DNA of 64,000 nucleotides from Streptomyces cellulosae (lineage in GTDB: Bacteria; Actinomycetota; Actinomycetes; Streptomycetales; Streptomycetaceae): NCBI GenBank assembly GCA_014655195.1, contig BNBH01000017.1:119793-183792 (forward strand), read 5' to 3'. The notes under the pieces were generated by a model that saw only the letters and a program-made list of their open reading frames with translations, was not told where the DNA came from and made no database searches. Of the stretch, positions 8,054-16,780 are shown piece after piece; positions within the stretch are counted from its first letter, which is position 1; each line of letters begins with the position of its first letter. A program made the translations under genes and the position numbers.

Positions 8054-11000
8054 GCGTCGCGGTCGTCTACGTGCCCTGCGAGACGGTGGAGCTGCAGGTC
8101 CGGCTCGGCTACGGCGGCGCGCTGTCGCCGATGGAGCTGGTGCTGCTGGACGCGGTGCGCGCCGGGCTCAACGACGTGGGGCAGCTCACCGGACACCTGC
8201 AACTGGGCCGCAGGATCGTCCACGACCTGGTGTACGACCTGTGGCGGGCGGGACTGCTGACGGCGGACCGCTCGCTGAGCCGCATCATCGTGCCGCCGGA
8301 GGTCGCCGACCAGCTGGACCGGGGCGCGCCGGTGCCCGGTGCGGAGTACGTGCGGGAGAAGCGGGAGCTGATGATCGACCAGATCACCCGCCGGGTGCTG
8401 CCCGCCCGCGGCCCGCTGTCGCCGCCCGACCCGAGGCTCGCCCTGCCGGTGGGCGACGACCCGGTGGGCTTGGACAGGGTGCCGCAGTCCGCGGTGCTGC
8501 GGGCGCTCGACGAGTCGCTGAAGGCCGACGAGCGGCAGCCGCCGACCGACAGGTCCCACCAGCCGGTGGACTCCGGGCGCAGACGCAAGGTGCTGTCCTA
8601 CCGGCTGCCGCCGCCCGGTCTGGAACGGCCGCGGACCCGCCGGTGGATCGAGCTGAAGGTGGAGCCGCGCTGGGACGAGCACGACCAGCAGCTGACGATG
8701 ACCGTGGTGGACGACCGGGTGCCGGCCGAGCTGCGGGAGAGCGCCTCGGAACGGCTCACCCAGCTCGCCGCGGAGGCGCCCGGCGGCAAGCCGTTCAGCG
8801 AGCTGCGCAATATTGCGATGGGCGCGCTGAGCGAACCGCCCTCCCCCGCACGCGCGTTGGCACGCCTGGCGGACCGGGTGGAAACGGCGCGCGGGGTCCC
8901 GGCCGGGCAGCGCCGCGCCTGGCATCGCGAACTCGCCGACGATGCACGTCAGTTGGAAGGTCTGCTGCGGGAGCGTGCGGACCGGGAGATGCGGGTGCGA
9001 CCGGTGACGGCCGACGAGCACGAGCGGCTGGTGGGGCAGCTGATCGCACAGACCACCGACCAGCTGGTGATCTGCAGTCCGCGGATCCACTACCAGGCGC
9101 TGCGCCGGCACCTCCCGGCGCTCGAGGACGCGGTGCGGCGTGACGTACGGCTGGTCCTGCTGTGGGGGGCGGCCGACCGGGACCGGGACGAGGAGTTCGA
9201 CGAACGGACCCGCAACGCCCTGGAGGACCTGCAGCGACTGGGCGGGAAAGCCGGCGCGACCCAGGTGGTGCTGCCGGTGACCAGCGCCCGGACGCACGCC
9301 AAGCTGGTGGTCACCGATCACACGACGGCCCTGGTCACCAGCGCGCTCCCACTGTCGGGTGGCGGGAGGCGCTCCGACGTGGGGCTGCTCCTCGAACAGC
9401 CTGGCGACGACAGCCCGGTGATCACTGAGCTGCTGGACTGGGTACGGGCCTCGGTGCCGTCGTACGAGCACAGCCGACTGGTCCAGGTACGGGCCACAGA
9501 CTTCCGGACGGCGGGGGCACCGGCGCGGGAACCGGCGCGTCGGCGTGAAGAGTTGCCGGAGCCAGCGGTGGAGGCGCCGGCCGAGGACCCGAGTGTCGAG
9601 GCGTCGGCGCTGGAGCTGTGGGTCAGCGGCTGGACCGAGTACCTGCGGCAGGCACAGGTCCGGCTGGCCGCCCGTCGGCTGCCCGCCGCCCGTCTGGTGA
9701 CGGACGCGACGCACCGCACCCTCCTCCGGGTCGCCTTGAGCCGGGCACGCCGCAGGCTGGTGATCGCCTCCGACGGCCTGGCCGCCGAGATCGTCGACAC
9801 CGGGCTGGTGGGCGCCCTGCGCGCCCGGCTGGAGGACGGCGTCGAGGTCACGCTGGTTCTGCCGGACGCCACTGACCTGGTGGGTGACCGCCGTCAGTAC
9901 GGCGAGGCCCGGCAGCGGCTGCTGGATCTGCTGGCCAGCTTCCCCGGCAGACTACGCCTGGTGGAGGGCGGCAACCGGGCGGCGCTGCTGGTCTGGGACG
10001 ACGAGGCTGTCGTCGGCAGCTTCAACTACCTTGCGTTCGACGGACGTTACGGGCGTCACCGGCTGGCCTCGGAGCTGAGCGTCCGGGTCAGCGGGGCCGC
10101 CGCCGCGGACGCGGTGGCCCGGGCGGCGGGCGCCGTCGGAATGCCTGCCGGGCCGGAGGCAGCCGCGGGGGCCGGGCCGGGGACCGGGCCCGATTCCGCC
10201 GCGGCCCTGCCGTCGGCCGGAGCCGCCCACGCCCCGGCCCAGCGGCTGCTGCACGCCTACGCGGAGCAGGGCACCGCCGACCCGCGTCTGGTGGCCCAGG
10301 TGCTGGGCGCCGCGGAGGATCCCTGGCAACTGCTGGAGCTGCTCGGCGGGTCGGGCCCCGAGGACCTGGTCGCGGTGGTCGCCGCCCGCTGCCTGGCCGA
10401 CCACCGGGACGGCGGGCTCGACGGCGGGCAGGGCGGCCGGGCGGGGCGCTGGCAGCGGTGGCTGATACGGCACTGCTGGAACACCGGGCAGTTCGTGGAA
10501 GCCGCGGTGCTCCGCCTCGGCCTGCCCGACACCGGCTTCCGGCCCCGGGCCCGTACGGCGGTGCTGGGCGCCGCCCGCGCCGCACACCACCCCGGGGCGG
10601 TGGCCGCGGTCCTGGAGGAGCTGGTCCTCGAGGAACTCGTCCTCGAGGAGGGGCTCTCCGCGGGGGAGCGGGTGGCGGCGGCGCTCGGGGCGTGCTCCCT
10701 GCTGCTGCTCACGGGAGACGCCTCCGGCCACGAGGCGCTGGAGGTCGTACGGCCCCAACTGGATACGCCGTGGCGGGAGTTCGTGGAAAGGGTCGGCGCC
10801 TACTGGCAGGCGGCGTACCTGCCGATGCCGCTGGAGCTGATCCGGGTGAGCCTGGACGGCTCGCGGCGGGAGCACGAACGGGCCAGGCTCTGGGAGGAGT
10901 TGGAACAGCGGCTGGCGCACGCCCGGGCCATGACCTTCGCCAGCCCGGTCAGCACTCGCACCCACCATGCCCTGTTCAACACCCCGTCCGGGGCCTTCGC

Positions 11001-11397
11001 CGAGCTGGGCCGGATCGTCGCCGGCCGCGGCGACGGCGAACTCCGGGAGTGGCGCGAGGGCCCCGGGGCCTTTCCGGCCGAGCAACTGGTGCTGGCCGCC
11101 GGGCGGGGCGCCTCCCAGCACGGGACCCTGATGTTCGGCGGCCACCTCAAGCGCTACCTGCAGCGGCTGAACCCGGTGGTGGCCGCGGTGGACGACCTCC
11201 TCGGGACGGCGGGATCGGCCGCCACGAGGGGTGCCGCCCCGCCGGGCGCCGAGGAGCTGGGCACCTGGCTGGCCGGGCACTGGACGGAACTCACCGACGC
11301 GGCGGCCGCACTGGAGGGGCCGGACGGGCCGGAGGGCGCGCTGGCCCGGCACTTCCTCCGCGACCTGGAACTGCTCGCCCGCTGGAGGGCCTCATGA
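8050..11397 (+). CDS. Phospholipase D-family nuclease-like protein, Mokosh MkoB-like
   Basis: About 1115 residues, starting at a GTG that overlaps the helicase stop (GTGA), so the two are translationally coupled. Residues about 20-80 look like a winged-helix segment (LLDAVRAGLNDVGQL, RIVHDLVYDLWRAGLL). A first PLD-type domain (about 320-470) carries a good HKD motif, THAKLVVTD, near residue 415. A second, related domain (about 545-700) keeps the fold pattern (AALLVWDDEAVVGSFNYL) but has lost the His and Lys. PLD enzymes normally need two HKD motifs, so activity would need a dimer. The remaining 400 residues are helical, Ala/Leu-rich and unassigned. PLD nucleases accompany the kinase-helicase in Mokosh type I; this one is larger than a plain PLD protein. 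Confidence 0.82.
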   Translation: MSVAVVYVPCETVELQVRLGYGGALSPMELVLLDAVRAGLNDVGQLTGHLQLGRRIVHDLVYDLWRAGLLTADRSLSRIIVPPEVADQLDRGAPVPGAEYVREKRELMIDQITRRVLPARGPLSPPDPRLALPVGDDPVGLDRVPQSAVLRALDESLKADERQPPTDRSHQPVDSGRRRKVLSYRLPPPGLERPRTRRWIELKVEPRWDEHDQQLTMTVVDDRVPAELRESASERLTQLAAEAPGGKPFSELRNIAMGALSEPPSPARALARLADRVETARGVPAGQRRAWHRELADDARQLEGLLRERADREMRVRPVTADEHERLVGQLIAQTTDQLVICSPRIHYQALRRHLPALEDAVRRDVRLVLLWGAADRDRDEEFDERTRNALEDLQRLGGKAGATQVVLPVTSARTHAKLVVTDHTTALVTSALPLSGGGRRSDVGLLLEQPGDDSPVITELLDWVRASVPSYEHSRLVQVRATDFRTAGAPAREPARRREELPEPAVEAPAEDPSVEASALELWVSGWTEYLRQAQVRLAARRLPAARLVTDATHRTLLRVALSRARRRLVIASDGLAAEIVDTGLVGALRARLEDGVEVTLVLPDATDLVGDRRQYGEARQRLLDLLASFPGRLRLVEGGNRAALLVWDDEAVVGSFNYLAFDGRYGRHRLASELSVRVSGAAAADAVARAAGAVGMPAGPEAAAGAGPGTGPDSAAALPSAGAAHAPAQRLLHAYAEQGTADPRLVAQVLGAAEDPWQLLELLGGSGPEDLVAVVAARCLADHRDGGLDGGQGGRAGRWQRWLIRHCWNTGQFVEAAVLRLGLPDTGFRPRARTAVLGAARAAHHPGAVAAVLEELVLEELVLEEGLSAGERVAAALGACSLLLLTGDASGHEALEVVRPQLDTPWREFVERVGAYWQAAYLPMPLELIRVSLDGSRREHERARLWEELEQRLAHARAMTFASPVSTRTHHALFNTPSGAFAELGRIVAGRGDGELREWREGPGAFPAEQLVLAAGRGASQHGTLMFGGHLKRYLQRLNPVVAAVDDLLGTAGSAATRGAAPPGAEELGTWLAGHWTELTDAAAALEGPDGPEGALARHFLRDLELLARWRAS

Positions 11398-13958
11398 CCG
11401 TACCCGCAGACTCTGTCGACTCCCCGGACCCCGTCGACCAGGCCGGACCGCTGCTCGACACGGTGCTGCGGGACTGGGCGGGCCGCAGCCGGCACCCCGG
11501 GCTCGCCGTCGCCCTGGCCGACGGCCGGACACTCGCCCCCGGCGAGGCGGCCGCCCTGGTGCTGCGGGGCCTGGCCGAACCGATGACCGATGCGCAGGGG
11601 CTGCACCGCCTGGTCGACGAGGGCGAGTTCACCGTCGTCGCCGACTTCCTGGACACCGCCAGCTCCCCCGCCGGCCCGGCCAGCACCGCCCTGCCGCGGG
11701 GCGTACGCGCCGGCCTCGACACCCGGCTTGACGCCGCCCAGCAGGAGGCCCTCGCCACCGTACGGTCCCGGGTCGCCCTGCTGCGCCGGCGCGCCTCCCG
11801 CAGCTCGACCGCCCTCCCGGCGGGCCTGGCACGGCGGGTCGAGGAGGCCGCGCTACGCCGGTGCGCCGAGGCGACGGCCCTGCTCGACAAGGCCGAGGCC
11901 GCCGTGTTCCGCACCGAGCAGCGGCAGCAGCAAGAACTGCGCGCGGAACTCGGCGCCGCGGAGCTGTCCGAGGCCCACGCCGCGGCGGTCCTGGCCTGCC
12001 TGGACGCCAACGAGTTCGAGGCGGCCCGCAGGCTGCTGACGGCAGAGGACATCGACATGAACGGCAGCAGCCCCGCCTGGGTGCCCCGCCCGCCCCGCTG
12101 GGACCCCGCGCTCGGCCGCGGCCTCCCGGAGATCCTCAGCCACTACCCGCCCGAGTCCGTGCCGCCGCGGCACGACTATCTGACCCGCTACGTCCGCCTC
12201 GGCGAGTCCGACGTCCCGCTGCTGCAGTCGCTGCGCGCCCTCGCCGCGGACCGCCACGAGACCTCCGTCGCCGACTTCGCCTCCTGCCTGAGCGCGATGC
12301 TCGGCGAGGACGTGCGCAAACCCGTGACCTTCCGGGGCAACGGCTACCACACCCTGCTGACCGGGCTGGACGACGCCCGACTGCCGCACCTGCCGATCAC
12401 CGACCCCACCGGAGTCGGTCTGTGGGTCTCCGCCACCGACGCGCCGCCATCCGACGAACTGCCGCGGCCGCTGGTCTGGTTCGTGCCCACGGCCGGTCCG
12501 GCCCCGGCCACGCCGGCCGGCGTTGCGGTGCTGACCGCCGTGGAGCTGCTGCGGGTCCTCGCCCCGCCGCCGGCCGGTCTGCTGTCGGCACCCGCCCACC
12601 GGCGGATCAACCTGCTGCGCCTGCTGGTCCCCCGGCTGGGCCCGTGCGCCCTGGCGTTCCCCGGCGCGGGCATCGCCCTCAACGGCGGCACCCCGCGCGA
12701 GGCGCTGGCCTGGCTCCTCGACCTGCACGCCGTGGTCCCCGACGCGGCTGTTGTGCACGCCCTGGACTACGAGTCCGAGGGCCATCCGCTGGCCATGCGG
12801 ATGCTGCTGGACGAGGTGCTGCCGCAGCGGTCCGCCGACGGCCGGCTCGGCCACACCGGACTGGCCCTGGTCCGCACCCCCGAGTTCCGGGCCCGGGTGC
12901 GCTCCGAGGTGACCGACGGGCTCCCCGCCGAGGAACGGGCCGCGCTGGGCCTGGCGTACGCCCTGCACCCGGAGGAGCCGTTCTGGGTCGCTGACATCCT
13001 GACCGACCTCCCGCTGGCCGGCCTGCCCGACGACTTCCCCCGACGCTCCGGGCAGCTCTTCGACGCCGAGGAGGTCCTGGACCGGCTGTGCGAACAGGGT
13101 CTTCTGCGGCGCGCGGCGCTCCCCGACGGCGCCAGCGGCTACCGCACCCTGCGGGCCGGCCTGGGCGCCCTGCTCTCCGAGGGCGCGAGCGAGCAGGCCG
13201 CTGCGGCCGTGGAGGTCCTGCTGCAGCGCCTGGAGGAGGCCAGGGCCTTCACCCGCGCCGCGCACACCGAGAAGGCGGTACGGCACCACGCGCATCAGGC
13301 CGACAACAACCTGGCGGTCATCCTGGCGACTCTCGACGAGCTCGGCGAGAAACTCGACGACGACGCGGCTGCCAAGGTGAACCGGGTCAAGCAGATGCTG
13401 CCCCGGCTCGGCGGGGAGCAGATCCGCACCGCGGTCTCCGGCCACCAGGCGCCGTCGACCGTGCACGACCTGGGTGAGCTGCTACTCAAGGTCACCCGGG
13501 ATGTCGAGTTCAACGAGGGCGTACGGATCACCTTCCGCAGCGAGCTGGCCGGCGGGGCGCCGGTGCAGGCCGTACGCATCGGTCTGGAGACCGCGTTCGA
13601 GAACCTGATCCGCAACGCGGCCCAGGCGGTGCGCTCACTGCGGGCGGCCGGATCAGCGGACGCGGTCCGCGGCGGCCCGGACGTCGTGGTGCGGCTCCGG
13701 CGGCCCGACGAGGACGACGGCCCGGCCGGGACCGGCGGGTGGTTCCAGGTGGACATCGAGGACACCGGGCCCGGACTCACCGAGGAGGAAAGCGAGTTGC
13801 TGCGCACCGGCGAGCACCTGTCCCGGCACGGCACCGGCGGCACCGGGCTGTCGGCCACGCGGGGGCTGGTACGGGAGGCAGGCGGGCGGCTCGACATCCT
13901 GGACCGCTCCCCGCTCGGCGGCGCCCATCTGCGGGTCCGGCTGCCCGTCGCGCGCTGA
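11394..13958 (+). CDS. Soluble histidine-kinase-like protein (HATPase_c), coupled to the helicase/PLD pair
   Basis: 854 residues, ATG overlapping the PLD stop (ATGA). I see no transmembrane segment. The C-terminal 140 residues are a GHKL ATPase: N-box ENLIRNAAQAV (about 735), G1 DTGPGLTEEE (about 789), G2 GTGGTGLSATRGLVREAGG (about 812). A helical region around 620-690 with HHAHQADNNLAVIL resembles a dimerisation/phosphoacceptor helix and holds several candidate histidines. The N-terminal 600 residues are helical and match no family I recognise. Because the gene is coupled to the helicase and PLD genes and faces a response regulator 17 bp downstream, I infer a signalling role in the same system. 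An alternative is an ATP-driven MORC/GHKL-type effector. Confidence 0.78.
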   Translation: MTVPADSVDSPDPVDQAGPLLDTVLRDWAGRSRHPGLAVALADGRTLAPGEAAALVLRGLAEPMTDAQGLHRLVDEGEFTVVADFLDTASSPAGPASTALPRGVRAGLDTRLDAAQQEALATVRSRVALLRRRASRSSTALPAGLARRVEEAALRRCAEATALLDKAEAAVFRTEQRQQQELRAELGAAELSEAHAAAVLACLDANEFEAARRLLTAEDIDMNGSSPAWVPRPPRWDPALGRGLPEILSHYPPESVPPRHDYLTRYVRLGESDVPLLQSLRALAADRHETSVADFASCLSAMLGEDVRKPVTFRGNGYHTLLTGLDDARLPHLPITDPTGVGLWVSATDAPPSDELPRPLVWFVPTAGPAPATPAGVAVLTAVELLRVLAPPPAGLLSAPAHRRINLLRLLVPRLGPCALAFPGAGIALNGGTPREALAWLLDLHAVVPDAAVVHALDYESEGHPLAMRMLLDEVLPQRSADGRLGHTGLALVRTPEFRARVRSEVTDGLPAEERAALGLAYALHPEEPFWVADILTDLPLAGLPDDFPRRSGQLFDAEEVLDRLCEQGLLRRAALPDGASGYRTLRAGLGALLSEGASEQAAAAVEVLLQRLEEARAFTRAAHTEKAVRHHAHQADNNLAVILATLDELGEKLDDDAAAKVNRVKQMLPRLGGEQIRTAVSGHQAPSTVHDLGELLLKVTRDVEFNEGVRITFRSELAGGAPVQAVRIGLETAFENLIRNAAQAVRSLRAAGSADAVRGGPDVVVRLRRPDEDDGPAGTGGWFQVDIEDTGPGLTEEESELLRTGEHLSRHGTGGTGLSATRGLVREAGGRLDILDRSPLGGAHLRVRLPVAR

Positions 13959-13975
13959 CGGCGGCTGCTCGGTCC

Positions 13976-15193
13976 TCATCCCGGGTGCTGCTGGAGGAAG
14001 GCGCGCATCTGACCTTCCGCCTCCTCCACCGTGCCGTTCCGGAGGGTCCCGCGCACCCGGTCGGCGGCCTGGCGGCAGCGCTGCAGCGCCGCGTTCCGGC
14101 CGCTGCCCCCGGCGTCCAGTCTCTCGTCGGCGCGCAGGGCCGCCCACTCCAGCCAGGTCTCGGCCCGCCTTCTGCGGTGCTTCGGGTCCTGGGACACCAG
14201 GGCCTCGGCGGCCGTCCTGATGACCGTCAGGTCGACCTGGGGCGTGCCCTTGTGGATGATGCCGACCAAGCGGTAACGGGCCCGCTGCACCAGGGTGCTG
14301 TCGTAGAGGTCGCCCGACGGCGGTGCCATGGTCATCAGCGAGGCCGGCACCTCGGTGTGGCGGGCCAGCCACGCCACGACCTCCAGGCCCCACCGGTCGT
14401 CCAGCCCCGGGGTCAGATGCAGGTCCACCAGCGCCCCAGCGAGCTGCCTCACCTCGGCCTCCCGATCGCGCTGCAGCCGCCACCACTCGTCCAGCGAGCG
14501 GACGGTGAGACAGGAGAACCCGAAGCCCTCGAGCGCGCTCTCGATCAGGTCGGCCATCTGGTCCTCCACCACCAGAATGCGCCGCCGCTCGTCGGCCCGC
14601 AGCCGCTCCCGAACCGGGTCGCAGAGGCGGTCACCGGGGAAGAAGTCCAGGAACCCTTCCAGACCGTCGAGTTGGCGCAGGACCTCCGGGTCCGCGCCTT
14701 CGAGCACCTCCAGCAGCCGGTCGCGGCACGCGAACACCCCGTTCCAGCGGTCGGGTTCGACCTGTGGGTGACAGACGCGCGGGTCGCCGTGCCACAGGCC
14801 GATCAGCGGGGCGAGTTCCGCCGGGCCCGGCGGCTCGGACAGGTCGCGCAACTTCCCTACGCCCGAGATGAATTCCTCGGCGTCGACTCGGACCGCCTGC
14901 AGGTCGAGAGTGTACGGGCGGCCCCTGACCCGCTTGGGCACCGGCAGTCCGGTCCGGCGCAGGCTGCTGAAGTGCTGGGCCAGCGCCGCCTCGGAGGCGA
15001 TCGCGGGGCGCCCGGCACCGTCACGGACCCACGCCATCATGTCCTGCTCCCGCACGCCGTACCGTAACCGCAGCGCCAGTACCACCAGCACCGCACCGGC
15101 GAGCCCGGCGGGCGGCTCCAGCGGTGTCCCGTCCCGCTCGACGGCGAGGTCGCCCAGGACCCGGATGCGGCACTGCTCCCCCATGTCTGCCAT
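13976..15193 (-). CDS. Response regulator with N-terminal winged helix and C-terminal receiver domain
   Basis: 405 residues. The N-terminus (about 8-105) resembles an OmpR/SARP-type winged helix (CRIRVLGDLAVERDGTPL, RPYTLDLQAVRVDAEEFI). A helical segment follows. A receiver domain occupies about 203-330: RRILVVEDQ, phospho-acceptor Asp in ALVDLHLTPG (about 254), conserved Thr in LMTMAPP, Lys in IIHKG (about 312). The order is the reverse of ordinary OmpR-type regulators. The gene converges on the histidine-kinase-like gene (17 bp between stops) and diverges from the TIR-like/S1 gene, placing its own control region next to that promoter. Cognate pairing is inferred from position. The start has no clear SD; the ATG at 15184 is an alternative. 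Confidence 0.8.
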   Translation of the reverse strand: MADMGEQCRIRVLGDLAVERDGTPLEPPAGLAGAVLVVLALRLRYGVREQDMMAWVRDGAGRPAIASEAALAQHFSSLRRTGLPVPKRVRGRPYTLDLQAVRVDAEEFISGVGKLRDLSEPPGPAELAPLIGLWHGDPRVCHPQVEPDRWNGVFACRDRLLEVLEGADPEVLRQLDGLEGFLDFFPGDRLCDPVRERLRADERRRILVVEDQMADLIESALEGFGFSCLTVRSLDEWWRLQRDREAEVRQLAGALVDLHLTPGLDDRWGLEVVAWLARHTEVPASLMTMAPPSGDLYDSTLVQRARYRLVGIIHKGTPQVDLTVIRTAAEALVSQDPKHRRRRAETWLEWAALRADERLDAGGSGRNAALQRCRQAADRVRGTLRNGTVEEAEGQMRAFLQQHPG

Positions 15194-15379
15194 AGGTCAA
15201 TTGTGCAGCGGCCAACCCATGCGTGGGGGCCGTACGTTGAGGTCACTTTGAGCCCGCGCCCGGGGACGGCGGAGGGGTGCCGCGGAAACTCAGCGGACGA
15301 AGCGGGGAAAAACCGGTTGTGCCCGGGAGTCTCATATCAACGGGGCGCAGCAGGCGCCTCCTCCCGGAAGGCAACCGCC

Positions 15380-16690
15380 ATGCATGACATCCGACTCACC
15401 CGCGACGAGCAGACCGTTCCCGGCAACGTGCTCGTCATCACGCCCATGGGCAAGAAAATCCTCCGCAACGACGACGAGTTCGACTTCGACTGGCACTTCC
15501 AGGACGTCATCAGCCCGGTCGTCACGGAGGCCGGCATGACGCCGGTCCGCGCCGACAGCGTCTACGGCCCGGCCAACGTGCTGGACGTGGTGTGGCGCGG
15601 CATCCAGCAGGCCGAGGTCTGCATCGTCGACTTCTCCTGCCGGACGCCCAACGTGGCCATGGAGTACATGGCCGCCAAGCTGATCGGCAAGCGCATGATC
15701 TACCTCGCGCAGCACGCGGACGACATCCCCAGCGACGTCCGCGGGCTGCGCCACATCCCGTACACCCCGCTGTACGCGGACATGGCCCGGATGCGGGCGG
15801 AGCTGCGGCAGCAGCTGGAGGCGGTGCGCCTGGAGCCCGCCCAGGAGATGGCGCTGATCCCGCTGGCGACCGGCGGGGTCACCCCGGCCCGCGCCCAGGT
15901 CGTCAGCGTCTCCGCGGACTTCGCGGTGGTACGGGCCGCCGACGGCACCCTGGGGGTGCTCAGCGGCGAGGATGTCGACTGGTCGCGGATCGTCACCGAC
16001 ATGACCCGGTTCTGCACGGTGGGTGAGTGGCTGGACGGCGCCTTCGAGATGCTCCCGGCGGGCGGCACCAAGTACACGCTGCTCAGCGGCCAGCAGAACC
16101 CCTGGCGCCAGCTGGAGGCCACCCACCCGGTGGGGCACACCTTCACCGGCACGGTGCACAGCGTGCGGCAGGTGGGGGTGTTCGTCCGGATCTCCGGGTC
16201 CGTCAACGGCCTGGTGCCGCGCAGCTCGCTGCCGGCCGGGACGGAACTCACCCCGGGGAGCCAGGTGGAGGTGACGGTGCTGTCGGTGGAGAGCCGCCGG
16301 CGCCGGGTCACCCTGGCCCTGGCGCAGGGCAGGGCGCAGGGCCGGGGCCGGCCTGTGGTGCCCTTTCCGTCCTCCGGGGCGACGTCGGCCGGGGCGTCGC
16401 CCGGGGTGGCGCTGCACGAGCGGCTGGAGGGCGAGGTGGTGAAGATCGCCCCGGAGGGCCAGGGCGGCTATGTGCTGCTGCGGGTCCCCGACCGTGAGCG
16501 CCCGGTGTTCCTGCACTGCTCCGCGATGAGCGGACAGCTGCGGCATGACCTCAACCACGGTGGGATCGAGCTCGGCGAGATCCTCGACCTTGAGGTGAGC
16601 AGCATCAACCTCCACCAGGACAAGGTCTGCGTCCGGGACGTCGAGCCCAAGGACGAGGACGGGCCGGAGGACCTTCCCCAGGCCGCCTGA
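15380..16690 (+). CDS. Nucleoside-deoxyribosyltransferase/TIR-like domain fused to two S1 RNA-binding domains
   Basis: 436 residues. The ATG at 15380 has a GGAAGG SD and is preferred to upstream in-frame codons. Residues about 18-135 follow the pattern of the TIR/nucleoside 2-deoxyribosyltransferase-like superfamily: VLVITPMGKKI, QQAEVCIVDFSCRTPNVAMEYMAA, IGKRMIYLAQ, DDIPSDVRGLRHIPY. Members cleave or bind nucleotides and NAD, and several act in immunity. Residues about 251-325 form an S1 domain (FTGTVHSVRQVGVFVRISG, VNGLVPRSSL), and about 345-420 a second, weaker one. The family-typical 'NPN(V)xxE' motif is present as TPNVAMEY, so catalysis is possible. RNA-triggered nucleotide depletion would fit this architecture, but that is inference. 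Confidence 0.75.
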   Translation: MHDIRLTRDEQTVPGNVLVITPMGKKILRNDDEFDFDWHFQDVISPVVTEAGMTPVRADSVYGPANVLDVVWRGIQQAEVCIVDFSCRTPNVAMEYMAAKLIGKRMIYLAQHADDIPSDVRGLRHIPYTPLYADMARMRAELRQQLEAVRLEPAQEMALIPLATGGVTPARAQVVSVSADFAVVRAADGTLGVLSGEDVDWSRIVTDMTRFCTVGEWLDGAFEMLPAGGTKYTLLSGQQNPWRQLEATHPVGHTFTGTVHSVRQVGVFVRISGSVNGLVPRSSLPAGTELTPGSQVEVTVLSVESRRRRVTLALAQGRAQGRGRPVVPFPSSGATSAGASPGVALHERLEGEVVKIAPEGQGGYVLLRVPDRERPVFLHCSAMSGQLRHDLNHGGIELGEILDLEVSSINLHQDKVCVRDVEPKDEDGPEDLPQAA

Positions 16691-16703
16691 CCCCTCTCCC
16701 CCT

Positions 16704-16737
16704 CCCCGGGGCGCCGTGACATCACGGCGCCCCGGGG
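16704..16737. terminator. Perfect 16-bp hairpin downstream of the TIR-like/S1 gene
   Basis: CCCCGGGGCGCCGTGA / CA / TCACGGCGCCCCGGGG, 13 bp after the stop at 16690. Stable enough to terminate or to protect the 3' end of the mRNA. The next gene starts 43 bp later on the same strand with its own SD, so it may be expressed separately or by read-through. Confidence 0.65.
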
Positions 16738-16780
16738 TCACCCGGCCCCACAAGGCACCCGACCCGAAGGAGAACCCACC

